Origin: Leekyejoonella antrihumi
GTDB taxonomy: Bacteria > Actinomycetota > Actinomycetes > Actinomycetales > Dermatophilaceae
Reading direction: 5' to 3'
DNA: 64,000 nt
NCBI RefSeq assembly: GCF_007845645.1
Contig: NZ_VCQV01000002.1
Span: 1-64,000, forward strand
Shown here: positions 1-8,397 of the stretch, one piece after another
Layout of the letters: each line of letters opens with the position of its first letter
How positions within the stretch are numbered: the stretch's first letter is position 1
Made by a program: the position numbers and the translations under genes
The notes under the pieces: generated by a model
Seen by the model: the letters and a program-made list of their open reading frames with translations, nothing else
What the model was told of the DNA's origin: nothing
Database searches by the model: none

Positions 1-11
1 CAAACTGATTC

Positions 12-359
12 ATGTACTCATTATCCCAGGTTCAAGGCATCAAAGCGCGGGACACGCGCAGGGAAATCCCCTACATCACAATGGAATCCGACCCAGCCGA
101 GACGCTACGTGTCCAGACCCCTGGGGCCAACAAGCAGAAGTCCATCAATCTGCTGAACGCGATCAACGCAGCGCCGACGCCGGCGGCAGAAGCAACCGCG
201 CTGAAGGCAGCCGAGGACTTCGCTGCACAGAATGTCCTGTCGGTTGTGCCCTACGCCATGGCGCAGCGCACGGAGATCTGGTCCAAGAACGTGCACGGCT
301 ATACCGCCGATCAGTACAGTGCCCGCACTGCCCTGAAGACCACGTGGGTCAGCAAATGA
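12..359 (+). CDS. C-terminal fragment of a peptide-type ABC solute-binding protein (SBP_bac_5-like)
   Basis: The protein would bind an oligopeptide-like ligand outside the membrane and deliver it to a permease. The last ~90 residues have the look of family-5 solute-binding proteins, with a run such as FAAQNVLSVVPYAMAQRTEI and a tail ending [10 protein letters not shown]. Only 115 residues are readable against a usual 500-600, because a TGA lies in frame at 6-8, just before the first ATG. The other frames at the window edge show no obvious better continuation, so either the gene is split by a nonsense mutation or frameshift, or the true gene enters in another frame just outside the window. The stop overlaps the ATG of the next ATPase (ATGA), so they form one transport operon. 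The family call is fairly secure; the state of the gene is not. Confidence 0.6.
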   Translation: MYSLSQVQGIKARDTRREIPYITMESDPAETLRVQTPGANKQKSINLLNAINAAPTPAAEATALKAAEDFAAQNVLSVVPYAMAQRTEIWSKNVHGYTADQYSARTALKTTWVSK

Positions 360-1402
360 CCCTCCCGATCAGTGCTCGGGTCACGCCGGGCGCAGACGGT
401 GACTCCATCCTGGTGATGAAAGACCTATCCATTCGCTACCGGTCCGGTCAGCAGGCTGTCAGCGGAGTCGACCTGGAAGTCAAGCCGGGCGAGACGGTCG
501 GCCTTATCGGTGAGAGCGGATGCGGTAAGTCAAGTATTGCGCTGGCGGCGATGAACCTGCTTCCCACAGACGCCGCCGTATCTGCTGCTCGATTCGAGAT
601 CATGGGCTCAGATGTCCAGGAGATGTCTGAGGCGGCGTGGGAAACAGTTCGTGGTCGCGATGTGTCGATCATCTTTCAGGAACCCATGACCGCGCTGAAC
701 CCGTGTATGCGGATTGGTAAGCAGATCGCCGAGGTACTGCTACTTCACGGACTTGTGGAGAACAAGCGGGAAGCGACGGAACGTGCTCTCGCGGCTCTTC
801 GGTCTGTCCAGATCAGCAAACCTGAGCTGCGCATGAATCAGTTTCCCTACCAGCTTTCCGGTGGCATGCGACAGCGAGTCATGATCGCCATCGCCATGGC
901 TGCATCGGCGCCTCTGCTGGTCGCGGACGAGCCCACCACTGCGCTTGACGTGACGGTCCAGGCGGAGATTCTTCGACTCCTTGACGACCTGCGGCGGGAG
1001 CATGGGCTGGGTGTTCTCCTGGTCTCCCACGATCTCGGAGTGGTCAGCCAGGTGTGCGACCGCATCGTGGTGATGTACGCGGGTCAGATCGTCGAAGAAG
1101 GCACTCCGTCCGAGTTGCTCAGCTCTCCGCGCCACCCTTACACGGCCGGACTGGTGACGTGCATTCCTCGCTCGGATGGTGTGCGGCGATCCAGGCTCAC
1201 GACCATCCCGGGTCGAATTGTGGCAAGTGACCGCACCACGGTGGGATGCCGATTCCAGTCGCGGTGCCCGCATGCGAGAGCGGGTTGCGAACTGCCCCAG
1301 ACACTTTCTGTCGCGTCGGGCGGAACGCGCGCCGTCCGGTGCTGGGTCGCGGACGAGTTGGATCCGCTGCTCGGCCCTAGATCAGGGGGGGCCGGCCGAT
1401 GA
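356..1402 (+). CDS. Oligopeptide/dipeptide ABC transporter ATPase (OppD/DppD type)
   Basis: Cytoplasmic ATPase that powers peptide-type import together with the following ATPase. Walker A is GESGCGKSS at residues 52-60, the signature is LSGGMRQR near 167, and Walker B with D-loop is [12 protein letters not shown] near 187. The C-terminus carries the oligopeptide-transporter extension with [15 protein letters not shown] near 298-312, typical of OppD/DppD. I use the ATG at 356, which overlaps the upstream stop as ATGA, rather than the GTG at 344. At 348 residues it has the normal family length. No permease genes are visible; they must lie upstream of the window or elsewhere. The neighbouring amidohydrolases suggest that the imported solute is amide- or peptide-like, which is inference. 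Confidence 0.9.
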   Translation: MTLPISARVTPGADGDSILVMKDLSIRYRSGQQAVSGVDLEVKPGETVGLIGESGCGKSSIALAAMNLLPTDAAVSAARFEIMGSDVQEMSEAAWETVRGRDVSIIFQEPMTALNPCMRIGKQIAEVLLLHGLVENKREATERALAALRSVQISKPELRMNQFPYQLSGGMRQRVMIAIAMAASAPLLVADEPTTALDVTVQAEILRLLDDLRREHGLGVLLVSHDLGVVSQVCDRIVVMYAGQIVEEGTPSELLSSPRHPYTAGLVTCIPRSDGVRRSRLTTIPGRIVASDRTTVGCRFQSRCPHARAGCELPQTLSVASGGTRAVRCWVADELDPLLGPRSGGAGR

Positions 1403-2235
1403 CCGACAGCGAGATCCTGGGCCTTCGTGGCGTCCGTAAGAGTTTTCACACGCGCTTTGGTGAGCCGGTTCACGCAGTCGACGACGTATCCCTTGTTGTC
1501 CGCAAGGGTGAAACGCTCGGCATTGTGGGGGAGTCCGGGTGCGGAAAGAGCACGCTCGCACGGATCATGCTGTCGTTGCACCATCCGGACCAGGGCTCTG
1601 TGTTCTTCGATGGTGAGGACATCACGCGGCTGCGTGGCAGACGACTACGCAGCCATCGGCGCCGCATCCAGATGGTATTCCAGGACCCCGGAGACGCGCT
1701 GGATCCGCGCATGAGCGCGCTACGTTCGGTGATGGAACCCCTGGTGGCTTCTGACGGACAGTCTCGTCGGGAGGCCAGAGCGGCGGCCGAGCAGGTACTA
1801 AACTCGGTGGGCATTACGCCAGAGGCGGCGCGTCAACTGCCTGACGCCTTCTCCGGTGGAGAGCGCCAACGGATCGGCATTGCGAGGGCGATCAGCACTC
1901 AGCCGGATCTTGTTGTGCTGGATGAACCAACCAGTGCGCTCGATGTCTCCATCCAGGCGCAGATCCTCAACCTTATTCTCGATCTGCAGCAGCAGCGCGA
2001 ATTGAGCTATGTGTTCATCTCCCATGACTTGTCAGTGGTCCGCCACATGTCGGATCGCGTCGCAGTGATGAATGAGGGAAAGATCGTCGAGATCGGGAGC
2101 ACTGAGGACGTCTTTGATCGTCCGCAGGAGCCCTACACCATTGCTCTCTTGTCCGCTGAACCATCCTTCGAGCAAGGAGCGGTGCCAACCTTGACCGATG
2201 TGCCGGCAAGTCGGTGCGCAGAAGAAGTCGGATAG
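1399..2235 (+). CDS. Oligopeptide/dipeptide ABC transporter ATPase (OppF/DppF type)
   Basis: Second ATPase of the importer; it starts inside the stop of the first (ATGA), so the two are translationally coupled and probably form a heterodimer. Walker A is GESGCGKST at residues 44-52, the signature FSGGERQR lies near 151 and Walker B/D-loop [12 protein letters not shown] near 171. At 278 residues it is shorter than usual OppF proteins (over 300) and lacks the Cys-containing C-terminal extension seen in its partner, ending soon after the [10 protein letters not shown] motif. That could be a natural short form. The next gene begins 95 bases downstream on the same strand. Confidence 0.9.
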   Translation: MTDSEILGLRGVRKSFHTRFGEPVHAVDDVSLVVRKGETLGIVGESGCGKSTLARIMLSLHHPDQGSVFFDGEDITRLRGRRLRSHRRRIQMVFQDPGDALDPRMSALRSVMEPLVASDGQSRREARAAAEQVLNSVGITPEAARQLPDAFSGGERQRIGIARAISTQPDLVVLDEPTSALDVSIQAQILNLILDLQQQRELSYVFISHDLSVVRHMSDRVAVMNEGKIVEIGSTEDVFDRPQEPYTIALLSAEPSFEQGAVPTLTDVPASRCAEEVG

Positions 2236-2330
2236 GTCGGTCCGGGCGCGCGAGAGAAGTCCTGCGCCACCAGCGAACATTTGTCAGACCGATGACGTCA
2301 GCGTGCCCATGCAGAAGGATGTGAAGTAAC

Positions 2331-4028
2331 GTGCCCGCACCGGAGATCATCTACACGAACGCCAAGGTGATCACCATGGCGGAGAGTTTTGACGAGGCCT
2401 GCAACGGCCTGACAGACACTGCCGAGGCGTTCGCCACCCTGGACGGCAGAGTGACGGGGGTGGGCTCAAATCAGGAGGTACTCGCAACCGGAGGCCCGCG
2501 CACCCGGATCGTTGATCTGAAGGGCGCGACTGTACTCCCGGGCTTCATCGACGCTCACAGTCACTTCCCGGGGTCAGGACTCCAGGGCATCCGATGGACC
2601 GACCTGTCCGCCCCGCCCAACGGGCTGGTACGAAATATCGCGAGTCTCGTTGAAGAGATGGGGCGATGGGCCGGACACAGCGATGGGTGGGTGCTGGGTC
2701 GTGGGTATGACCAGACCCTGCTTACCGAGACTCGTCACCCGACACGGTGGGAGCTGGATGGAGTGAGTCCCGACCGGCCAGTCTGGGTCTGGCACGCATC
2801 AGGGCACATGGGAGTGGGTAATAGCCGGTCATTGGAGGTCGCTGGTATCACTGCAAATTCGGCAAACCCAACGGGTGGGTACATCGATAAAGACCCAGTC
2901 AGCGGTCAACCCACCGGGTTGCTGCAAGAGGCCGCGGCGAGGCTCATCGAGAGGGAGATTCCACCACCCTCCGGCAGTGAGCGTGATCTGGCCGCAGCGC
3001 ATGCGATGCGGGAATACCTTGGGGTAGGGGTCACCACATCGATCATCGCTGGTGGTGACCTCCCCGCACTTGAAGATCTTCGCCGATGGCGACGGGCAGG
3101 AACCCTGGCGATGCGCGTCATCATGATGCAGTGGTCGAACCCGACCGTCACCGAACTGACCGGCGATCTCGAGGGGGAAGGCGATGACTGGCTCTCCTTG
3201 GGGGCGCACGGAGAGAGTGTCCACGATGGATCGCTACAGGGCTACACCGGCTATCTGTCACAGCCCTATTTCAAAGTCGCCGCCGACTCAGGCTACGACC
3301 CCAGCTGGCGGGGATTTCCCATCGAGTCGCGTGAGACCCTCACCGAGCGCGTATCCGATCTCGCCCGGCTTGGCTTACGCTCCGCGATCCACGCCAACGG
3401 CGACGCTGCTATCGACGATTTGCTGTTCGCGTATGCTGCCGCCGCGGATGGCTCTCAGGCATGCTTCCGCTGGAGGATCGAACATGCGCAAACGGTTCGA
3501 GATGACCAGCTGGACCGGTTCAACGATCTGCACATCAGCCCCTCGTTCTTTGTGTCGCACGTCTACTACTGGGGCGACCAGCACCGGGACACGTTCCTTG
3601 GACTGGAACGTGCGCGGCGTATCAGTCCCTTGAAATCGGCCATCGAAAGGGGCATCCGTTTTAGCATCCATCTGGATTCGCCGGTTGTTCCGATGAATCC
3701 CCTACACGCCGTCTGGTGCGCGGTGAATCGGCTCACTCGAAGTGGCCAGGTGCTTGGCCCCGAGGAGCGAGTCACCCCACACCTGGCTCTCCGAGCCGTC
3801 ACCATCGACGCCGCATGGCAGAACCTCATCGACGACACCCGGGGGTCGATCGAGCCCGGCAAACTTGCCGACTTCGTCATTCTGGCAGAGAACCCACTTA
3901 CCATCGATCCCCTCGGGATCAAGGATATTGAGGTGCTGGAAGTCCGCATAGCCGGCGAGCCCGTGCACTGCATCAATGGCACGAACGAGCCTGGAAAAGC
4001 CGGGCGTACCGATGACGTCCATAACTGA
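2331..4028 (+). CDS. Amidohydrolase, YtcJ-like (amidohydrolase 3 family)
   Basis: Metal-dependent hydrolase of the amidohydrolase superfamily, presumably acting in the cytoplasm on a C-N bond. The fold starts with the short beta strands of the composite domain, then the metal motif DAHSH (residues 74-78). Further ligand candidates are His in IHANGDAAIDD near 353, IEHAQT near 384, and Asp in HLDSPVVP near 447. The C-terminus has the usual GSIEPGKLADFVIL strand. Length (565) is normal for YtcJ-like proteins. The start is GTG at 2331, with AAGGAT about 13 bases upstream. It shares YYWGDQHRD with the amidohydrolase at 15584, so these two are the closest pair of the four here. The substrate is unknown. 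Its stop overlaps the early ATG codons of the next gene. Confidence 0.85.
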   Translation: MPAPEIIYTNAKVITMAESFDEACNGLTDTAEAFATLDGRVTGVGSNQEVLATGGPRTRIVDLKGATVLPGFIDAHSHFPGSGLQGIRWTDLSAPPNGLVRNIASLVEEMGRWAGHSDGWVLGRGYDQTLLTETRHPTRWELDGVSPDRPVWVWHASGHMGVGNSRSLEVAGITANSANPTGGYIDKDPVSGQPTGLLQEAAARLIEREIPPPSGSERDLAAAHAMREYLGVGVTTSIIAGGDLPALEDLRRWRRAGTLAMRVIMMQWSNPTVTELTGDLEGEGDDWLSLGAHGESVHDGSLQGYTGYLSQPYFKVAADSGYDPSWRGFPIESRETLTERVSDLARLGLRSAIHANGDAAIDDLLFAYAAAADGSQACFRWRIEHAQTVRDDQLDRFNDLHISPSFFVSHVYYWGDQHRDTFLGLERARRISPLKSAIERGIRFSIHLDSPVVPMNPLHAVWCAVNRLTRSGQVLGPEERVTPHLALRAVTIDAAWQNLIDDTRGSIEPGKLADFVILAENPLTIDPLGIKDIEVLEVRIAGEPVHCINGTNEPGKAGRTDDVHN

Positions 4029-4071
4029 GCTCTTTGAACCTCACGACTGTGAGCCTCTTCGGAAAGCGATG

Positions 4072-5316
4072 ATGTCTCGTCCAAAATCGATGACTCAGGA
4101 TCGAGCACCTCTGGCTGGTGTCGTCGTACTCGATCTGACAAGGTTTGTCTCCGGCCCGTATTGCACCATGCTGATGGCCGATGCCGGTGCGACGGTTGTG
4201 AAGGTCGAGCCGCCGGATGGCGACGCTTCTCGTCGGGCTCAACCGGTGTTTCCAGTGGGTGATGGCCACGTTGTCGGGGCCACCTTCATGAGGATGAACC
4301 GCGGCAAGCGGAGCGTGGTGCTCGATCTGAAGAGCCCGGCCGGCCGCGATGCCCTCACGCGATTGATCACCAAGGCCGATGTTCTGGTCGAGAACTTTCG
4401 GTATGGAGTGCTTGCCGACCTCGGCTTCGACACGGCGACGCTCGATCGCCTCAACTCGCGACTGGTCTACTGCACGATCACGGGGTTTGGACACAGCGCT
4501 TCCGGGCGACGTGCCCGGCCGGCCTTCAATCTCATCGCGGAGTATGAGGCTGGTGTCTTCAGCAGGCCCGATCCTGGCAATGCTCCACGATCCCTCGGCC
4601 CATATGTCGGGGACCTCTTTCCAGGGTCACACGCGCTCAGCGGGATCCTGATGGCTCTATATCGCCGCTCGGTCACTGGGTTCGGTGGCCGAGTCGATAT
4701 CGCCATGTTCGACGCGATGCTGTCGTTGAACGAGGCCGCTATCAGCAACGCCACGTGGCTCGATGATGCCGAGCCGGATGATTCGCCCGACTACTACTGC
4801 CCCAGCGGCGTCTTCCCCAGTGGGGACGGCTTCGTCTGTATCGATGTTGTGACTGACCGGCAATGGGAGACGCTGTGCCAAGTCATTGGCCGACCGGACT
4901 TGTCTGCGATGCCTCAATTGGCCACGGGGCCGCGGCGATCCGTCAACTACAACACGCTGCTGGCTGCTCCGCTGCTCACCTGGCTCGCGGTTCGTAGGTC
5001 CGAGGACGTGGCAACGCTGCTGAGCTCCTCGGGGGTCCCTTCGGCCGTTGTTCGGCAACCGGGTGAAGTACTGGCTTCCCGGCAGGCGCAGGAAAGAGAG
5101 ATGGTCATCGAGGTCGGCGAAAGCCGTAAGGCCCGTATGCAGGTGCCTGCCAGCCCGATCCGGATCGACGACATGACGAGTCCACACTTCGCAGTCGTGC
5201 CCCGCCTCGGCCAGCATACTGATGAGGTGCTCCGAGAGCTGGCAGGGCTGACACCCGACCAGATCAGCGCGGTACGGGAATCGATGCACCCAGCCGACTC
5301 GCGTCGGCCGGACTGA
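4072..5316 (+). CDS. Class III CoA-transferase (CaiB/BaiF family)
   Basis: Transfers CoA between an acyl-CoA donor and a carboxylic acid. The N-terminus has the family pattern LDLTRFVSGPYCTMLMADAG followed by KVEPP. The catalytic aspartate should be Asp181, in VGDLFPG. I chose the ATG at 4072: GGAAAG ends five bases upstream, and this start puts the catalytic Asp at 181, exactly as in the paralogue at 10145. Upstream ATGs at 3976 and 4012 lie inside the amidohydrolase gene and would add an unrelated leader; the ATG at 4069 is nearly as good. At about 414 residues it has family size. It is paired with an amidohydrolase, an arrangement that recurs at 8398-11350. Confidence 0.85.
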   Translation: MSRPKSMTQDRAPLAGVVVLDLTRFVSGPYCTMLMADAGATVVKVEPPDGDASRRAQPVFPVGDGHVVGATFMRMNRGKRSVVLDLKSPAGRDALTRLITKADVLVENFRYGVLADLGFDTATLDRLNSRLVYCTITGFGHSASGRRARPAFNLIAEYEAGVFSRPDPGNAPRSLGPYVGDLFPGSHALSGILMALYRRSVTGFGGRVDIAMFDAMLSLNEAAISNATWLDDAEPDDSPDYYCPSGVFPSGDGFVCIDVVTDRQWETLCQVIGRPDLSAMPQLATGPRRSVNYNTLLAAPLLTWLAVRRSEDVATLLSSSGVPSAVVRQPGEVLASRQAQEREMVIEVGESRKARMQVPASPIRIDDMTSPHFAVVPRLGQHTDEVLRELAGLTPDQISAVRESMHPADSRRPD

Positions 5317-5346
5317 CGTTTACGGGCTCGGCGTCGGCACCGTGGC

Positions 5347-6003
5347 TCAATCCAGGTGGAGCGCCAGGTAGCTGCCGATCATGCTCTTGAGCTCGCCGAT
5401 CTGTTCCTCGGCGTACGGGTCCACCATGAAAGCGCTGTCGATCATGGCGGTGATGGTCACCGCCACCACGCGCGAGATCACGCGAGCCTGGCGCTCGCGC
5501 AGCGCCCTGCCGTGCGCCATCAGTCCGGGCAGGTTCGACTCGACGGCCCGATCGGTGGAGTCGTCGTCCAGGTACTTCAAGTCGGGAGAGCTCATGACGG
5601 CCCGACGAAGTTCGACCGCCCCAGGTTCTTCGAGACGGAACAGAACCAGTCGGTCGATGACCTCATCGAACCAATGCTTCCAGTCGGGTGTGGTCGGCAG
5701 CAGGCGTGCGTGGTCGGCGACGTAGTCTCCACGCTTTTCCTCGAACTCTTTAGCCAGTTGCCGCAGGATCGAGATCTTGTCCGGGAAGTAGGAGTAGACG
5801 GTTGCCACGTTGACACCGGCGCGCTTGGCGACACGGTTGGTGTTCAAGCCGGGGAGCCCGTCCTCCACGATGATCTCCAAGGTTGCGTCGAGGATCTTGC
5901 GCACCGATCGTTGCCCTCTCGTTTGGACAGGGTGCCGCCGGTAATCCCCCTCCCGCGCAGTTTTCGCGTGTTTGGCTCCGGGCGAAGAGGATCCGGCCAT
6001 CAC
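5347..6003 (-). CDS. TetR-family transcriptional regulator
   Basis: One-component regulator. An N-terminal three-helix DNA-binding domain lies about residues 29-78 (ILDATLEIIVEDGLPGLNTN, then RVAKRAGVNVATVYSYFPDK, the recognition helix region). The remaining ~140 residues are a helical ligand and dimer domain with no recognisable ligand signature. It is the only minus-strand gene in the first 18 kb and is divergent from the MaoC/acyl-CoA synthetase genes. A GTTA-N3-TAAC palindrome sits in the gap, so it probably represses these genes and itself and responds to a pathway acid or CoA ester (inference). It converges with the CoA-transferase gene, with only 30 bases between their stops. Confidence 0.9.
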   Translation of the reverse strand: MMAGSSSPGAKHAKTAREGDYRRHPVQTRGQRSVRKILDATLEIIVEDGLPGLNTNRVAKRAGVNVATVYSYFPDKISILRQLAKEFEEKRGDYVADHARLLPTTPDWKHWFDEVIDRLVLFRLEEPGAVELRRAVMSSPDLKYLDDDSTDRAVESNLPGLMAHGRALRERQARVISRVVAVTITAMIDSAFMVDPYAEEQIGELKSMIGSYLALHLD

Positions 6004-6041
6004 TATTTCCCTTCAGACTGTTGACCACATGACGGTACGGT

Positions 6042-6075
6042 GTTACTTTAACAAAAGCAAGCAATAACTTATATG
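6042..6075 (+). promoter_or_regulatory. Candidate promoter with overlapping TetR-type palindrome
   Basis: A perfect short palindrome GTTACTTTAAC (6042-6052) overlaps a plausible -35 TTAACA (6048-6053), followed after 16 bases by TATATG (6070-6075) reading towards the MaoC gene. The stretch is visibly A/T-rich in a G/C-rich region and lies between the divergent TetR and MaoC genes, where an autoregulated operator would be expected. Assignment to the TetR protein is inference. Confidence 0.4.
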
Positions 6076-6239
6076 GACGAACGTGGCACGCGCCGTCTTG
6101 GCAAGGATGTCGTAACGGATGCCGCCGCTCTGGTGAGTGAGGAGTGTCGTACCCCAGGGCTCGTGTCAGGGGTAATTCGCAAGAAACTCACGGGCTTTGC
6201 CCGCCTCTACTTTCGTCTCCTTCTAGGAAGAGCTGGTCT

Positions 6240-6707
6240 ATGTCCACGACTGATGCCCTATTGGCCTCGCTGGCGCCCCGTGTCGGCGACACGTACTTTA
6301 CGTCTGATTGGTTGGAGATCGACCGTGAACACCTGGAGAAGTTCGCTTGGTCGACCTACCTTGACCCCGAACACGTCGACTTGACCACAAGCCACAACAA
6401 CCCGTTGGGCGGCGATTTAGTCGACGGGTTCTTGCTGCTGAGCCTGCTGCTCTATTTCAAGTTCAAGCATGCACCACGGTTCTCGGAGCAGCAGTGGGGC
6501 TTCAACTACGGCTTGAACAAGGTGCGCTTTACTGCGCCGGTGATGCTGGGCCAGCGGCTCCGACTCCGCTCGACGATTACGGCCGTGGTTCCTCGAGGCG
6601 ACGGCGCGCTGGTCACCACCGACAATGTTTTGGACGTCGAGGGCCAGGTCAAGCCCGCAATGGTGGCCGAGTGGCTCAGCCTCTGGTATGACGGGGGAAA
6701 CGCGTGA
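6240..6707 (+). CDS. MaoC-like hot-dog protein (probable enoyl-CoA hydratase/dehydratase)
   Basis: Small single hot-dog protein (155 residues) likely to hydrate or dehydrate a CoA thioester. It has the MaoC layout: an N-terminal strand region, a hydration-loop-like stretch with HNNPLGGDLVDGFLLLSLLL in the middle, and a C-terminal strand pair (LRLRSTITAVVPRGDGALVT). The canonical D-x-N-P-x-H-x-D loop is not clean, so activity is uncertain. The ATG at 6240 is chosen because AGGAAG (6225-6230) precedes it by nine bases; an earlier ATG at 6144 would add a leader without family character. Its stop overlaps the GTG of the acyl-CoA synthetase (GTGA). Confidence 0.7.
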   Translation: MSTTDALLASLAPRVGDTYFTSDWLEIDREHLEKFAWSTYLDPEHVDLTTSHNNPLGGDLVDGFLLLSLLLYFKFKHAPRFSEQQWGFNYGLNKVRFTAPVMLGQRLRLRSTITAVVPRGDGALVTTDNVLDVEGQVKPAMVAEWLSLWYDGGNA

Positions 6708-8314
6708 CGGGGCTGGGAACGTCGGCGATCGGTCGCCGGCGAATCGTTGACTACATGGACCATTGGGCCACGAGCACCCCGGATGCGGTCGCGTGCATCT
6801 TCGGGGACCAGACGATCACCTACCGGGAGCTGCGTGACCAGGTCGACGAGTTGGCGGCCACGCTCGTGGGCGCCGGTATTCGGCCCGGTGATCGGGTCGC
6901 GTTCTTGTCCACCCCTCGTCCGGAGTTCTGGGTCAGTTTCCTTGCGACGGTCTCCGTTGGAGGCGTGTGGGTGGGGCTGAACCCCAGATATCAGGAACGT
7001 GAGCTGGCGCATGTGATCACCGTCAGTCGGCCAGCGCTGGTCTTCGGCCTCACGGAGGTTGAAGGTCGAACCTACCGGGGGGAACTGACCCGAGTCACCG
7101 CCCAGTGCGGGGTTGCAGCGCCTGTCATGTTCGATGCCGTACACAGCCCAGCGGACGGACTGCGCGGTCGAGGTGCCTCCCGGGTAGAGGACGCTGAGCT
7201 GCGTAGACGCCGCGATTCCGTGGACCCAGGCAGCCCGGCACTCATTGTCTTCACCTCGGGCAGTACTGGCGCGCCAAAGGGCGCGGTCCTCAGCGACTCG
7301 GGGATCACGTCGAGTTTCGCCATTCAGGCAGCCCACCAACTTCTGGACACGCCGCGAGTCATCGCCAACCTGCCGATCAACCACATTGCAGGGGTGGGGG
7401 ATCTGTGCTGTACGCCACTGATTTGTGGCGGTTCGATCGTCTTCCAGGAGAGGTTCGACCCGAAGCAGATGCTCATGGCGATATCCACCCACCGCGTCAC
7501 CGCCATCATGCAGGTGCCCACAACCTTGAAGCTGCTGGTAGAGCACCCCTGTTGGGCGACGACCGACCTGTCCAGTGTGCAGGCGTCCTTCTGGGGTGGT
7601 GGCCCATTGCCTGAAACGGTGGCGGAGGCCTATCGGTTGCGGGGAATTCGACTTGGATCGACGTACGGCATGACAGAGGTCACCGGTTCCATTACCTACA
7701 CGGACGCGGATGCGAATTCCACGACGGTCACCACCACCGTCGGGCGGCCGATCGAACAGGTCGAGATCAAGTATGTGGACAGCCGTGGCGGGCTGGTCCC
7801 GGCGGGCACGCCGGGGGAGATTCTGGTCCGCCACCCAGGACTTCTTCTTGAGTACTTTGATGACCCGGCGGCGACCGATGCAGCCTTCGACAGCGACGGC
7901 TTCTTCCGAACGGGGGACCTTGGGGTTCTCCAAGCGGATGGGAACTTGAGGCTTGTTGGCCGTCGCAAGGAGATGTACAAGTCGGGTGGTTACAACGTGT
8001 ACCCACGTGAGGTAGAACTCGTGCTGGAGTCCTTCCCTCCGGTGCGTATGGCCGTCGTCGTACCAGTCTCAGACCCCTTGTATGGCGAGGTCGGCGTCGC
8101 ATACTGCGAGGCCAGTCTCGAGGCACTGGACGAGTTGGCGGATTGGTGTCGCTCTCGACTTGCCAACTACAAGGTGCCCAAGGCCTTTATCGCTCTCCCG
8201 GATCTACCGCGCCTTCCGATTGGCAAGGTCGACAAGCAGTTGCTTGCCAGCCGTGCAGTGGCGGACATTGCGGAGGCGCGGCTGAATACCCGACAGCGCC
8301 GGCAAGTTGGGTGA
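6704..8314 (+). CDS. AMP-forming acyl-CoA synthetase (ANL superfamily)
   Basis: Activates a carboxylic acid to acyl-AMP and then acyl-CoA. All core motifs are present: A3 FTSGSTGAPKGA near residue 183, A5 STYGMTEVTG near 318, A7 RTGDLG near 402, the hinge GRRKEMYKSGGYNVYPREVE, and the catalytic A10 lysine in PIGKVDKQLL near 505. The GTG at 6704 overlaps the MaoC stop, so the two are coupled. At 536 residues it is full length. It may feed acyl-CoA donors to the two flanking CoA-transferases. Medium-chain, aromatic or cyclohexyl acids are all possible substrates. Confidence 0.9.
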   Translation: MTGLGTSAIGRRRIVDYMDHWATSTPDAVACIFGDQTITYRELRDQVDELAATLVGAGIRPGDRVAFLSTPRPEFWVSFLATVSVGGVWVGLNPRYQERELAHVITVSRPALVFGLTEVEGRTYRGELTRVTAQCGVAAPVMFDAVHSPADGLRGRGASRVEDAELRRRRDSVDPGSPALIVFTSGSTGAPKGAVLSDSGITSSFAIQAAHQLLDTPRVIANLPINHIAGVGDLCCTPLICGGSIVFQERFDPKQMLMAISTHRVTAIMQVPTTLKLLVEHPCWATTDLSSVQASFWGGGPLPETVAEAYRLRGIRLGSTYGMTEVTGSITYTDADANSTTVTTTVGRPIEQVEIKYVDSRGGLVPAGTPGEILVRHPGLLLEYFDDPAATDAAFDSDGFFRTGDLGVLQADGNLRLVGRRKEMYKSGGYNVYPREVELVLESFPPVRMAVVVPVSDPLYGEVGVAYCEASLEALDELADWCRSRLANYKVPKAFIALPDLPRLPIGKVDKQLLASRAVADIAEARLNTRQRRQVG

Positions 8315-8397
8315 CACGACCGCCTCCACGAGACCGGGAGACCCGTGTCTCGCCGCTTGACTCCAATCCCAACCGACCCTGCTCCAGGAGACAGTCC

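Noticed and set aside
6-8. TGA as selenocysteine in the first gene
   Set aside because: Solute-binding proteins are not known to use selenocysteine, and no downstream hairpin was evident.
6506-7933. A minus-strand open frame of 475 codons opposite the acyl-CoA synthetase
   Set aside because: Low-complexity antisense frame in high-GC DNA; the plus strand has all ANL motifs.
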